Positions 13,541 through 27,600 of a DNA stretch of 64,000 nt are shown in pieces. Location of the stretch: the NCBI GenBank assembly GCA_021397835.1, contig JAJFZO010000896.1, forward strand, positions 5,558,501 to 5,622,500, given 5' to 3'. The DNA is from Moringa oleifera (Eukaryota; Streptophyta; Magnoliopsida; Brassicales; Moringaceae). The stretch's first letter is position 1. The number at the start of each line of letters is the position of its first letter. The position numbers and the translations under genes were made by a program. The notes under the pieces are model-generated. The model was given only the letters and a program-made list of their open reading frames with translations, was not told the origin of the DNA and made no database searches.

Positions 13541-16500
13541 CAGTTATTAGCGCTGGGAGAGCCTAACTGCTGGTGCGAAGAAGTCCCAAGTGCTAGGAGA
13601 AGTTAGCCTGAGCTTTGGAGGAACCCAACGGCTACTCTATTACAACTTCAGGGTAGTTGTTGGTGTTGGTAAATGCTAGTGCTAGCTTCGACGGAGCTCA
13701 AGGACAGCAATATAATTGTCACTCACATTGTGAGAGCCCAATGACTACTGTTCAATAATGGTTGGCACTGTTTAGGGTCACTAAAAGAGCTCAGCAACTA
13801 TGACCTAATGATTGTTGCACGAGTTGGGAGAGCCCTACAACTGCTATCGGGCAGTCGCTAACGCTAGTAAACATGTGCACAAGGTTCCTTCAACGATGGT
13901 TAAGGGGCAATTGCGTGCAAAGCTTGACTTGAGTGCAAGCAGTAGATGAGCCCAACAATGGCCTAGCAACTATAATTGGTATTGGGAAAGCCCAACGACT
14001 ACTATGAGGAAGTTACTAGTGCTACTAGACAGTAGTGCCAACCTTGTAGGAGCCTAAGGACTACCCCAAGATAGTCGTTTGCATTGTGAGAGCCCAACGA
14101 CTGTTGTTGGGCATTCATTGGCACTAGTTTAAGCTAGTACAGCACTAAGAGCTTAGCGAAGACTCAACGGTAGTTGCTAGCACTAGCTGAGATTTCAACT
14201 AGGTACCTTTAACAATAGCCCAGCTGTAGTAGCTAGCATCGGTAGATGAAATGGCAAGCATTAGCGGAGCAAAAATAATAGCCTAACAGCAATTATTGGA
14301 GTTAGAAGAGCCCATCGACTATGGCAACAAAGTCACAAGTGTTGGCTGATGTTAGTGCAACTTTTGGACCCAACGATTACCTACCTATTATTGCGGGAAA
14401 GTTACTAGTGTCGATAAACGCTAGTGCTAACACTGAGTGAGCTGCGCAATGTGTCCACGATAGTCGCTAGCATTGGAGAACCCAATGACATGTCCATGAT
14501 GGTCTCTCTCACAGTCGCTATTTGAGGCTAATGGTGGCAATAGGGAGCTCAACAATAACCTAGTGGCCGTCACTCGTGCTAGTAGACATTTGCACTGGGC
14601 TCCCCTAGCGATGGCCTAATGGTTGTCATTTACACATGTAGACTCAAGAACAAGCACTGAAGGAGCCTAACAACAGCCTTGCAATTGTAGTTAGAATTAA
14701 GAGAGGCTGATGATTGTTATGGTGAAGTCACAAGTGCGGGTAGGCACTGCACTAACTTTTGAGAAACCTAATGATTGCCTAACTACTACTACAAGGCAAT
14801 TGCTCATGTCAGTAAGATCCAGCACCAGCATTAAGAGAGCTTAGCGATGACCCAGCGGCACTCATTGATGCTAGGAAACATCTGCGCTGTTTTCCCCCGG
14901 TGATGGCCCAACGAATGACAGCATTAAGAGAGCCCAACGACTACCTTGCCATTATTATAGAGTAGTTGCTCATGTTGGTAAACATCAGCGCCAGCATTAA
15001 GGAAAGCACAAACTACTCTATTATTGCTCTGAGGTATTTGTTAGTGTTGGTAGATACTAGTGTTGGTGTTAGGGGAACCTAGCGATGACCCCATGACAGT
15101 CTTCAGTATTGGGTGAGTTCGTCAACTACTGTTGGGCAGCCATATATGCTAATAGAAGCCAACGCCAATAATAGGGGAGTTTAGCGATGACTCAGCGATA
15201 GTCATTGGCGCAAGCAAACATCTATGTTGGGTTCCCCGAGTGATGGCCCAATGATAGTAGCTGACATAGGTAAACGCGAGGGTAACCACTATAGGAGCCC
15301 AACGATGGCCTAGATGTAAGAGTCCAATGACTACTACGTGAAAGTCATTGGTATTGGTAGACGCCAACTTTGGGGGAAACCAACGACCATCCAATTAGAG
15401 CAACAGGGTGGTTGCTAGTATTAGTAAACGCTAGCACTAGTACCATGGTAACCTAAGGACTACCTAGCTAATGCCAACAAATGACTGTTGTGAGGAAGTC
15501 ATTAGTGCCAGCAAATGCTAGCACCAACCTTGGGGGAACCGAATCACTACCAAGCTATATTACAAGGTAGTTGTTATTATAAGGTGGTGCTAGCGCCAAC
15601 ATTAGGGGAACTTAAAGATTACTTAGCTATTGCTTCAAGGTTGTTACTAGCGTCGGTAAATGCTAGTGCTAGCACCAAAAGAGCCCAACGATGGCCCCAT
15701 GACAATCACTAACATATGGAGAGCTCATCGACTTCTAGTGAGAACTCATTGGCACTGGTAAACACCAACACCATCACTAAAAGAGCTCAGAGATGACCCA
15801 GTAGCAATCACTATCGCTGGTAGACATTTGCGTTCAATTCCCTTAGCGATGCCCCTACGGTAGTCACTCATGCAAGCAGATACAAAGGCAATCACTTAAG
15901 GAGCACAATAATGGCCTAGTAACTGCTATAAGGAAGTTTTTGGATTATATACATACTAGTACCAGCATTGGGGAGCCTAGTAATGGTCCTATGATTGTTA
16001 TTAGGATTGGGTAAGCCCCTTGACAAGCATTAGTGTTGGTTGAGCCTAATAACCGTTGCTAGGCAATTAATGGCATTGGCAGAATTAAGCGTCAGCATAA
16101 GGAGACTCAGTGATGTCCCAATGGGAGTCATTGGCACTAGTAAATATCTGTGTTATGTTCCCCCAGCAATGCCCTAATGGTAGTCTTTGGTGTAAGTAGA
16201 CATAAATGCAGGCACTAGAGATGTCCAACGATGGCTTAGGAATAAAAATTGGCATTGGAAAAGCCCATCGACTATTGCAGGGAAGTCATTTATATTAGCT
16301 GATGCTTACGCTAGCTTTAGAGGAACCCAGTGACTGTCCGCTACTTTTATGAGGCAAAGATTAATGTTCGTGAATGCTTGCGTAAATAGCAAGGGAACCC
16401 AGGGATTTTCCAATTGTTGCCACAAGGTAGTTTTTGGTGTTGGTAGACTCTAGTGCTAGCATAGGTGGAGCCTAATGATGACCTCATGACAGTCACTATT

Positions 16501-18029
16501 ATTAGGAAAGCCCAATGACTACTGCGCGCAGTCGCTCACAATGGCAAATGCCAGTACCAGCACTATTGGAGCTTAATGATGACCCAACGACAGTCGCTAC
16601 TATAATGAGATATCTTTGTTGGGTACCCCTTAAAGATGGCCCAATAGTAGTCGTAGCTCACTTAGTCATGAGAGTAAGCACTCGAGGAGCCCAGCGACAA
16701 CCTAGTAATAGTAGTTGGCATTGGGAAAGGCAAACAACTAGTGGGAAGAAATCGCTCATGCTGGTGGATGCTCGCACTAACATTGGGACAACCAAATGAC
16801 TACACAACTACTATTGCGAGTCTAATACTGGTGTTGGCAGACATCAATGCCAACACTAGGGGAGCTTAGGGACTTCACAGCTATTGCTGTGGGGTAATTC
16901 CTAGTATTGGTAGATGCTATAAGCACTGAAAGAGCCTTAGGATGACTTCATGACAGTTGCTAGCGTAAGTAGACCCCAAAAACTGTTGTTGGGCAATCGT
17001 TGGAGCTTATACAAGCAAGCACCGTCATTGGGGTAGCTTAGCAATGACCCAGCAGCACTCACTTACGTTGGTAGACATCAATGCTACGTTCTCCTAGTAA
17101 TGGCGCAACTGTAGTCGCTGGCATAGGCAGACGCAAAGACAAGTACTAAAGGAGACTAACAATGGCCAAGTAGTAGTTGGCACTGAGAGAGCCCAACGAC
17201 TCTTGCATCAATACTAAGGGAGTTGTTGGTGTCAGTAGATGCTAATTCTAGCACTAGGGAAGCCCAATAATGACCCTTTAGCCATCATGATCATTAGGAA
17301 AGCCCAACCACTATCTTGGGCAGTCTTAGACATTAGTAAATGCTAGTACTAGCACTAGGGGAGCTTGGCAACAAATTAACGATAGTCGTTGGCGCCAATG
17401 GCCTAACAATAGTAGTTAGCATTGGGAGAGACCAACAATTGGTGCAGGAAAGTCGCTAGTAGTATCAGATGTTCAACCAGCATTGGGGGAACCGAACGAC
17501 TGCTACAGGGCAGATATTGGTGTCAGTGGACACTTATGCCAGCAGACACTTGTGTTGGCACTAAGGGAAACTAGGGACAACCCTATGACAGTCGCTAGCA
17601 TTGTGAGAGCCCAATGACTACTGTAAGGTAATCGCTAGCATTGGTAGTGGCCAACACCATCACTAAGGTATCTTTGTTATGACTTAGTAGTAATCCCTAA
17701 CACTGATAGAGATCTATGCTAGGTTCCCCCATTAATTGCCTAGTAGTTGTAGTTGGGATTGATAAAGCCTAACAATTGCTATGGCAAAATTGCTAGAGCT
17801 AGCAAACCTTAACACCAACTTTGAGGGAATCGATTGCCTACGTACTATTATAAGGCGGTTGTTGGTGTTGGTAAATGCTAGTGCTTGCACTAATAGAACC
17901 TTAGAACTACCCAATCACTACTACGGGGCAGTTACTAGTGTCGGTAGACACCAGCGTTAGGATCAATGGAGCCCAATGATGTCCCCATGAAAATGGCTAG
18001 CATTGAAAGAGCTTAATGAGTGTGGCTAG
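13541..18029 (+). repeat. 4.5-kb tandem segmental duplication, copy 1 (S1 units)
   Basis: This copy matches 18030-22577 collinearly and much more closely than ordinary S1 units match each other. It starts at CAGTTATTAGCG (13541-13552). The related CAGTTTTTAGCG stands at 18030, where copy 2 starts, and again at 22578, where copy 2 ends, as expected for unequal exchange between short homologous motifs. Copy 1 lacks 54 bp near 17738 relative to copy 2; the missing piece is bounded by direct repeats of GGCCTAG. No gene is visible. Confidence 0.88.
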
Positions 18030-21000
18030 CAGTTTTTAGCGCTGGGAGAGCCCAACTACTGGTGCGAAGAAGTCCCAAGTGCTAGGAGACGTACTGGTAT
18101 GAAGAAGTCCTAAGTGCTTAGAGATGTTAGCGCGAGCTTTGGGGGAACCAAACGGCTACTCTACTATAACTTTAGGGCAGTTGTTGGTGTTGGTAAATGC
18201 TAGTGCTAGCTTCGAAAAAGCTCAAAGATAGCAATGTAATTGTTGCTCACATTGTAAGAGCCTAATGGCTACTGTTCGATAGTCGTTGGCACTGTTTAGG
18301 GTCACTAAAGGAGCTCAGCAACTATGACCTAATAATAGTCGCTAATGCTAGTAAACATGTGCACAAGGTTCCCTCAACGATGGTTCAGGGGCAATTGCAT
18401 GCAAAGCTTGATGCGAGTGCAAGCAGTAGAGGAGCCCAACAATGGCCTAGCAGCTATAATTGGTATTGGGAAAGCCCAACGACTACTATGAGGAAGTTAC
18501 TAGTGCTAGTAGACAGTAGTGCCAACCTTGTGGGAGCCTTAGGACTACCCCAAGATAGTCGTTGGCATTGTGAGAGCCCAACGACTGTTGCTAGGCATTC
18601 ATTGGCACTATTTTAAGCTAGTGCAGCACTAAGGAGCTTAGCAATGACTTAACGATAGTCAGTAGCACTAGCAGAGATTTGAACTAGGTTCCTTTATCAA
18701 TAGCCCAGCTATAGTAGCTAGCATCGGTAGATGAAATGGCAAGCATTAGTGGAGTAAAAACAATAGCCTAAAAGCAATTATTAGAGTTAGAAGAGCCCAT
18801 CGACTATGGCAAGAAAGTCACAAGTGTTGGCTGATGCTAGTGCAACTTTTGGACCCAACGATTACCTACCTATTACTGCGAAAAAGTTACTAGTGTCGAT
18901 AAATGCTAGTGCTAACACTGAGTGAGCTATGCTACGTGTCCACGATAGTCGCTGGCATTGGAGAACCCAATGACATGTCCATGATGGTCTCTCTCACAGT
19001 TACTATTTAAGGCTAGTGGTGGCAATAAGGGAGTTCAACAATAACCTAGTGGCTGTCACTCGTGCTAGTCGACATTTGCACTGGGTTCCCCTAGCGATGG
19101 CCCAATGGTTGTCATTGGCCCATGCAAACTCAAGAACAAGCACTGAAGGAGCCCAACAATGGCCTCGTAATTGTGGTTAGAATTAGAAAGGCCGATGATT
19201 GTTATGGGGAAGTCACAAGTGCAGGTAGGCACTGCACCAACTTTTGAGGAACCTAATGATTGCCCAACTACTACTACAAGGTAATTGCTCATGTCAGTAA
19301 GATCTAGCACCAGCATTAAGAGAGCTTAGCGATGACCCAACGGCACTCATTGATGCTAGGAAACATCTGCACTATGTTCCCCCAATGATGGCCCAACGAA
19401 TGTCAACTTTAGGGGAGCCCAACAACTGCCTTGCCATTATTGTAAAGCAGTTGCTCATGTTGGCAAACATCAGCGCCAGCATTAAGGAAATCACGGACTA
19501 CTCTATTATTACTCTGGGGTATTTGTTGGTGTTGGTAGATATTAGTGTTGGTGTTAGGGGAGCCTAGCGATGAACCCACGGCAGTCTTCAGTATTGGGTG
19601 AGTTCGTCGACTACTGTTGGGCAACCATATACGCTAATAGAAGTCAACGCCAATAATAGAGGAGTTCAGCGACGACTCAGTGACAGTCATTGGCGTAAGC
19701 AAACATCTATGTTGGGTTCCCCGAGTGATGGCCCAATGATAATAGCTGACGTAGGTAAACGCGAGGGTAACCATTATAGGAGCCCAACGATGGCGTAAAT
19801 GTAAGAGTCCAATGATTACTACGTGAAAATCATTGGTACTGGCAAACGCCAACTCTGGGGGAAACCAACGACCATCCAATTAGAGCAACGGGGTGGTTGC
19901 TAGTATTAGCAAACGCTAGCACCAGTACCATGGTAACCTAAGGACTACCTAGCTAATGCCGACAAAAGACTGTTGTAAGGAAGTCACTAGTGCCAGCAAA
20001 TGCTAGCACCAACCTTGGGGGAACCGAATCACTACCAAGCTATATTACAGGGTAGTTGTTATTGTAAGGTGATGCTAGCGCCAACATTAGGGGAACTTAA
20101 AGACTACTTAGCTATTGCTTCAAGTAGTTACTTGTGTCGGTAAATGCTAGTGCTAGCACCGAAAGAGCCCAACGATGGCCCCATGATAGTCATTAACATA
20201 TGGAGAGCTCACTGACTTCTAGTGAGAACTCATTGGAGCTGGTAAACACCAACACCATCACTAAAAGAGCTCAGAGATGACCTAGTAGCAATCACTATCG
20301 CTGGTAAACATCCTCGTTCAATTCCCTTTGCGATGCCCTTACGGTAGTCGCTTGTGTAAGCAGATAAAAAGGCAAACTCTTGAGGAGCCCAATAATGGCC
20401 TAATAACTACTATAAGGAAGTTTTTGGATTCTATACACACTAGTGCCAGTGCTGAGGAGCCTAGTAATGGTCCTATGATTGTTACTAGCATTGGGTGAGC
20501 CCCTTGACAAGCATTAGTGTTGGTTAAGCCTAATGATCATTGCTAGGCAATTAATGGCATTGGCTGATACAAGCGTCAGCATAAGGAGACTCAGTGATGG
20601 CCCAATGGCAGTCACTGGCACTAGTAAATATCTGTGTTATTTCCCCCAGAATGGCTTAATGGTAGTCTTTGGTATAAGTAGACATAAATGCTGGCACTAG
20701 AGATGTCCAACGATGGCCTAGGAATAGAAATTGGCATTGGAAAAGCCCATCGACTATTGCAGGGAAGTCATTTATATTAGTTGATGCTTACGCTAGCTTT
20801 AGAGGAACCCATTGACTGCCCACCTACTTTTATGTGGCAATCATTAACGTTCGTGAATGCTTGTGTAAGCAGCAAGGGAACCCAGGTATTTCTTAACTGC
20901 TGCCACAAGGTAGTTTTTGGTGTTGGTAGACTCTAGTGCTAGCATAGGTAGAGCCTAATGATGACCTCATGACAGTCGCTATTATTAGGAAAGCCCAATG

Positions 21001-22577
21001 ACTACTGTGCGTAGTCGCTCACAATGGTAAATGCCAATACCAGCACTATTGGAGCTTAATGATGACCCAACGACAGTCGCTACTATAACGAGATATCTCT
21101 GTTGGGTACCACTTAAAGATGGCCCAATAATAGTCGTAGCTCACTTAGTCACGAGAGTAAGCACTCAAGGAGCCCAACGATAACCTAGTAATAGTAGTTG
21201 GCATTGGGAAAGGCCAACGACTAGTGGGAAGAAATCGCTCATGCTGGTGGATGCTCGCACTAACATTGGGGCAACCAAATGACTACGTAACTACTATTGC
21301 GACTCTAATACTGGTGTTGGCAGACATCAATGCCAACACTGGGGGAACCTAGGGACTTCACAGCTATTGCTGTGGGGTAATTCCTAGTATTGGTAGATTC
21401 TATTAGCACTGAGAGAGCCTTACGATGACTTCATGACAGTTGCTAGCATAAGTAGACCCTAATAACTGTTGTTGGGCAATCGTTGGCGGTCATACAAGCA
21501 AGCACCATCATTGGGGTAGCTTAGCAATGACCCAGCAGCATTCACTTGCTTTGGTAGACATCAATGCTACGTTTTCCTAGTAATGGCGCAACTGTAGTCG
21601 CTAGCATAGGCAAACGTAAAGACAAGCACTAAAGGAGACTAACAATGGCCAAGTAGTAGTTGGCACTAAAAGAGCCCAAAGACTCTTGCGTCAATACTAA
21701 GGGTGTTGTTGGTGTCAGTAGATGCCAATTCTAACACTAGGGAAGCCCAATAATGACCCTTTAGCCGTCATGATCATTAGGAAAGCCCAACCATTATCTT
21801 GGGCAGTCTTAGACACTAATAAATGCCAGTGCTAGCACTAGGGGAGCTCAGCAACAAATTAGCAATGGTCGTTGGCGCCAATGCCCTAACAATAGTACTT
21901 AGCATTATGAGAGACCAACAATTGGTACAAGAAAGTCGATAGTGGTATCAGATGTTCAACCAGTTTTGGGGGAACCCAACGACTGCCCAAAGACTACTAC
22001 AGGGCAGATATTGGTATCAGTAGACACTTATGCCAGCAGACACTTGTGTTGGCACTAAGGGAACCTAGGGACAACCCTATGATAGTCACTAGCATTGTGA
22101 GAGCCTAACGACTACTGTAAGGTAATCACTAGCATTAGTAGTGGCCAATACCATCACTAAGGTATCTTTGCTATGACTTAGCAGTAATCCCTAACATTGA
22201 TAGAGATCTATGCTAGGTTCCCCCATTAATGGCCTAGTGAACATCGTTGAGACGTGAGGCCAAGGACTAGAGGAGCCTAATGATGGCCTAGTAGTTGTAG
22301 TTGGGATTGATAAAGCCTAACAATTGCTATGGCAAAATTGCTAGAGCTAGCAAACCTTAACACCAACTTTGGGGGAATCGGTTGCCTATCTACTATTATA
22401 AGGCCGTTATTGGTGTTGGTAAATGCTAGTGCTTGCACTAATAGAATCTTAGAACTACCCAACTACTACTACGGGGTAGTTACTAGTGTCGGTAGACACC
22501 ATTGTTAGGATCAATGGAGCCCAATGATGTCCCTATGAAAATGGCTAGCATTGAGAGAGTTTAACGAGTGTGGCGAG
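18030..22577 (+). repeat. 4.5-kb tandem segmental duplication, copy 2 (S1 units)
   Basis: This is the second copy of 13541-18029, with an offset of 4489 bp at the left end and 4548 bp at the right end. It carries a 35-bp internal tandem duplication at 18058-18127 that copy 1 lacks. It keeps a 54-bp piece between the GGCCTAG repeats at 22231 and 22285 that copy 1 has lost. Corresponding chance frames at 15149-15394 and 19634-19879 are both open on the minus strand. This follows from the recency of the duplication and is not evidence for coding, because the other S1 units do not keep that frame. Confidence 0.88.
18058..18127 (+). repeat. 35-bp direct tandem duplication inside copy 2
   Basis: The two adjacent 35-bp copies begin ACTGGTGCGAAGAAGTCC at 18058 and ACTGGTATGAAGAAGTCC at 18093. 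The corresponding place in copy 1, near 13569, has one copy. The event therefore came after the 4.5-kb duplication, or was lost from copy 1. Confidence 0.85.
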
Positions 22578-23800
22578 CAGTTTTTAGCGAAGGTCAGTAC
22601 CACCACTAAGGGAACTCAACGATGACCTAGTGGTAGTCACTGGTGCTGGCATACATCTCCACTAGGTTCCCTTAATGATGGCCCAACGACAGTTGCTAGC
22701 ACAGGTAGACGCTAAGGCAAGTAATTAAGGAGATCAACAATACAATAGTAGTACTAATTAGAGTTACGAGAGATCAATGACTGTTGTAGGGCAATCGTTT
22801 GTGTTGGTAGACGTTATCGCTAGCTTTGAGGGAACCCAACGACTGCCTAGTTACTACAGCAGGGAAGTTGCTGGTGTTAAAAGACACGAATGATAACACT
22901 AGGGAAACGCAAGGGTTTCTTAGCTATTGCTGTGAGGTAGTTATTAGTGTCAGTAGACACTAATGCCAGCACTAGAGCCCCCCAACGACGACGTTATGAC
23001 AGTCATTAATGCTAAGAGAGCCTAATGATTATGATTGGGAAGTCCCTAACACGAGTATAACCCAATGGCAATTGTTGGCATTGGCAAACATCTACATTGG
23101 GTTCCCTTAATGATGCATAAGCGATGGTCACTAACATAAGTAGATGTGAGGGCAAACATTAGAGTAGGCCAACGATGGCCTAGCAGCTGATATTGGTATT
23201 AGCAAAGCCTAACAACTGTTACGTGGCAGTCATTGGTACTTGTAAACACTATCACCAACTTTGGTTAAACCCAATGACTATCGAGCTACGGCTGAAAGGT
23301 AGTTGTTGGTGCTGGCAAATGCAAGCACCCACACTAGAACATAAGGATTGCTCATCTATTATTGCTAGGCAGTTGCTGGTGTTAGTAGACGCTAGTTCTG
23401 GCGCCAATGGAGCGAGCGGTGGCCCTATCATAGTTATTGGCATTAGGAAAGCCCAACGACTACTACGAGTAGTCGATGACTTTGGTAGAAACCAGCCCCA
23501 ACACTAGGGGATCCCAATGACCTCTTAGGGAACCCAATAATTGCCTGGTTACTACTGTTAGGTAGTTATTGGTGTTAGTAAACACCAGTGCCTATAATGG
23601 GAGAACCTAAGAACTGGCCAATTATTGGCGTGTGGCAGTTATTGGTGTCGGTAGATGCTAGTATAAGCACTATATGAGCCCAGTGACATCTCCATGATAG
23701 TTACTATTATTGGGACAGCCCAACGACTACTCCTGAGGAGCTTAGCGATGACGCAACGGCAATGCTGGGTTATCCCTGTGATGGCATAAGTAAACGCGAT
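22578..23800 (+). repeat. S1 satellite between the 4.5-kb duplication and S2 block B
   Basis: These are degenerate S1 units with no gene. The first part, AGGTCAGTACCACCACTAAG near 22591, matches a higher-order marker also found near 335, 34970, 37370 and 50390. The join to S2 follows the string AACGGCAATGCTGGGTT near 23755. A closely similar string stands before S2 block C near 39416, whereas blocks A and D have a different join. Confidence 0.8.
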
Positions 23801-26800
23801 GGCTCGCGTGGGGCTGCCATGGCTTGGCTGGCACCCATGTTATGGCCGCATGATGGGGCTTCCAACCATGCAATACGTGTTAAAGGTAGCTGTGGCTTGC
23901 CTCCCATGCCAATGGTCCATGCAATGTGGCTCCCTTCGCACACTCATTGTAAAGTCTATTGAGTGATAGTGACAAGGGTCTGGTTCGTGTGGAGCGCCTA
24001 TGACCTGGTTGGCACACTTATTGCGACCGTAGATTGGGCCTTCTGCCCATATCGTACTTGTTGGGGTAGTCGCGGCTTACTTTTCGTGCCCATGTTTTGT
24101 GCATAGCAACTCCTTTGGCACGCTCATTAGGCAGTCTATCGACAGACAAAGATAAGGGTCTGGCTCACGCGGGACACCCATGGCTTGGCTACTATGCCTT
24201 TTACGATTGCATGCTAGGTCTTCCACCTATGTTGCATCTACGAGAAGTAGCTACGGCTTACCTCTTGTACCTTACGGAAGCTCATTAGGGATTCTATCAA
24301 GAGATAACGACAAGGTTCTAGCTCATATAGGCCGTCCATGGCCTAGCTTGTGCGCTTGCTAATACCACACTCTAGGCCTTTCACCTATGTTGTGTGTGCT
24401 CGAGGTAGCTGTGGCTGGCCTCTCATACCCATGGTCCATGCTATGCGACTCCTATGGCATGCTTACTGGTTAGTCAATCGATGGACAACGATGAGGATCT
24501 GGCTCTAGTCGGGCACCCATGGCCTAGCTGGCGTGCTAGTTATGACCACTAGCTGGGTCTTTCACCCGTGCACTGTATAGTCGTGGCAACTGTGGCTTGC
24601 CTTCTATGCCCATGGTCTGTGCGACGTGGCTCCCTTAGCACGCGTGTTGGGCAATGCCTCCATGGATAGCAACAAGGTTTGGCTAGTGTGTGATGCCTTC
24701 CACCCATGTGATGCTTGTTTGGGTATCAATGGCTTGCTTTCCATGCCCAAGTCCCGTGCAACACGACGCCTTTGCCCTGTCGCATAAGCTGCCTATCGAG
24801 GGATAGCGATGAGGGTCAGGCACATGTGGGGGGCCCGTTGCCTGCCTGACACACCTATTGCAGCCTTACATTGGGCCTTTCGCCCATTTCACCCCTACTG
24901 GGGGAAACTGTGGCTTGGCTCCTATGCCTATCATCTGTGCCGCATGGCCTCCTTGGCACCCTTTTTAGGCAATTTATCGAGGAATAACAAGGAGGATTTA
25001 GCTCCCTAGGGCACCTATAGGTTGGCTAATGCCTCTACTACGATTATAAGCTAGGCTTTTTGCCTAAGCTATGCTTATTAGGGGCTACTGTGGATTGCCT
25101 TCCATGCCTATGCTTCGTGTGACGTGGCTCCCTTGGCACACTCGCTCAGTAGTCTATCGAGGGACGGCGTCGAGGGTCTAGTTCACGTGGGGTGCCCATA
25201 GGCCTTCCACTGATGCGGTGCTTACCGAAGGCAGCTAGGCTTACCTCCCGTGCCCATTGTCTGCGCAGCATGGCTCTCTTTGCACATTCTTTGAGCAAAT
25301 TTATCAAGCGATGCGATGAGGGTCAAGCTCATGTGAGGTACCAATGATTCGGTTGGTGTGCTTGCTGCGATCGTTCGTTGGGCCTTTCGCCCATCATAAG
25401 CCTACTAAAGGCAGCCGTGGCTTGCCTTCATGTCCATGGTCCATGCGATGTTGCTCCCTCAGAATACTCAATCGACAATCTATCAAGGGATAGTGATGAG
25501 GGTTTGGCTCATGTAGGCGCCCATGTCCTGGCTAGCGTGCCTACTGTAGCTTTCGTTGGGCATTTCACCCAGGACGCGTGACTATCGGGGGCACTCGTGG
25601 CTTGCCTTTCATGCCCATGGTCCATTCAATGCAGCTCCCTTTACACACTTGCTAGGCAATCTATGGAGTAACAATGATGAGTGTCTAGCTTGCATAGGGG
25701 TGCCTAGGGCCTGGCTGGTGCCCCTACTACAGCTGCACATTGGGCCTTCCATCTTTGCTCTACCTCCTAGGGGCAGCCGTGGCCTGCCTCCCATGCCTAT
25801 GGTCCTTGCAATGCGGCTCCTTTGGCATGCTCGATGGGCAGTTTATCGAGTAATAGCGACGAGGGTCTACCTTGCATGAGGGAACCCATGGCCTTGCCGA
25901 TGCTCTTATTATGCAACATGTTAGGCCTTCCATCCTTGCTACACCTCCTGAGGGCAACTATGGCTTGCATCCCGTGCCCATGGTCTTTGTGATGTGATTC
26001 CCTTAGCATGCTTGATTGGTAGTCTATCAAGGGATGATGCTGAGGGTTTAGCCCACGTAGGGCACCCATGGCTTCTCTCATAATCCCATCATTTATACAA
26101 CATGGCTCCCTTAGCAGACTCGTTGGGTAGTCTATTGAGTGACAATGACGAGTGTTTAACTCGTATGAGGCGCCTTTAGCCTCACTGACACGCTTGCTTC
26201 AGCAGTACGTTGGGCCTTTTACCAATGTTAAGCATGTTGAAGCACTCATGGCTTACTTACCATGCCCATCCGTGTAGAGTGCCTCCTTTAGCATGCTCGC
26301 TTGGCATTCTGTGGAGGGATGACATCAGGGGTTTTGCTCACATGGGTTGCCTAAGGCTGGCTGGTGCCTACTATGGTCGCAAGCTGGGCCTCCCACCACG
26401 TCATACCTATTAGGGGCAGCCCTCGCTCTCCACTTGACCCCACTGTTTGTACTATGACTCCCTTGGCACACTCGTATTGCAATCTATTAAGGAGCAAATA
26501 CGAGGGTCGAGCAAGCATGGGAGCCCATGGCTTAGCGGGTGCACCATTTGCAACAAAACGTTTGGCCTTTTTTCTCATGGCATGCCTACTGGGGCCAGTT
26601 GTGGCTTAGGTCCCATGCCAATGATCCATGCAATGTGGCTCTTTAACACACTCATTGGGCAGTTTATCTAAGGACAGTGATAAGGTTCTAGCTCATGTAG
26701 GGCTCCCATGGTCTAGTTTAGCGCTCCTGCTGTGGCTGCATTCTGGGCCTTTTATCCTATGCCATGTGTGGTGAGAGCTACCATGGCTTGCTTTTTGTTC

Positions 26801-27600
26801 CCACAATCCTTGGGATATGGCTCATTACGCACAATCATTAGTTGTCTATCAAGGGACAACGACGATGGTTTGACTCGCGTGGGATGCCTATGTCCTTTCT
26901 GACGCGCTTGTTGCATCCGTATGCTGGGCCTTTAACCCATGTTGTGCCTATTGAGGGCAATCGTGGCTTGCCTCTCATGCAATGCAACTCCCTTGACATG
27001 GTGGCAGGGTGGTAGGGTAGTTTATTAAGGGATAGCGATGAGGATTTTGCTAGCATGAAGCGCCCATGGCCTGGTGGGTACGATTACTGTGGCCACACAC
27101 AGGGCCTTCACCCATGCCATACTTATTGGGGGCTATCACGGCTTGCTTTTTGTGCCCATGGTCCATGCGACGTGGCTCTATTGGCACGCTCGGTGGGCAA
27201 TTTATCTAGGGAGAGCGAAGAAAGTTTTGCTCTTATGAGGCATTGATGTCCTTGCAAGCTTGCTTGTTGTAGCCACACGTTCGGCCTTTAACGCATCCCA
27301 TGGAGTGGGAGACACGACTATAGTGGCCATACGCTAGGCCTTTTACTCATGCCGTGCCTATTAGGGGCTACCATGGCTTGCTTCCCATGGCCATGGTCCA
27401 TGTGATGCGGCTCCCTTGCCACGCTCGCTGTGCAACCTATCGAGGGACAACGAAGAGGGTTTTGCTTATGTGAAGCGACCATGGATTGGTTGGCTCGATT
27501 ACTACGATTGTAGGTAGGGCCTTTCATCCATGCCATGCTTATTAGGGGCAGTTGTGGCTTGCATCCCATGTCCATAGTCCATGTGACCAAGCTCCTTTGC
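23801..27600 (+). repeat. S2 satellite block B, about 21 monomers
   Basis: This is a tandem S2 array of about 181-bp monomers with the same landmarks as block A (CTCCCTTGGCAC, TCTATCGAGGGA, CCCATGGCCTGGCT, TTGGGCCTTCCACCCATG). The array enters at the GGCTCGCGTGGGG step of the monomer, a different phase from blocks A and D. It leaves at GCTCCTTTGCTGGTGTTGTC near 27600, a join not seen at the other three blocks. Open frames up to 107 codons occur on both strands and rotate with the monomer. I call no gene. Confidence 0.87.

Noticed and set aside
15149..19879. Similar 81-codon minus-strand frames at 15149-15394 and 19634-19879, which looked like a conserved gene pair
   Set aside because: They are the same place in the two copies of the 4.5-kb tandem duplication. 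Differences are spread over all codon positions, and other S1 units lack the frame.
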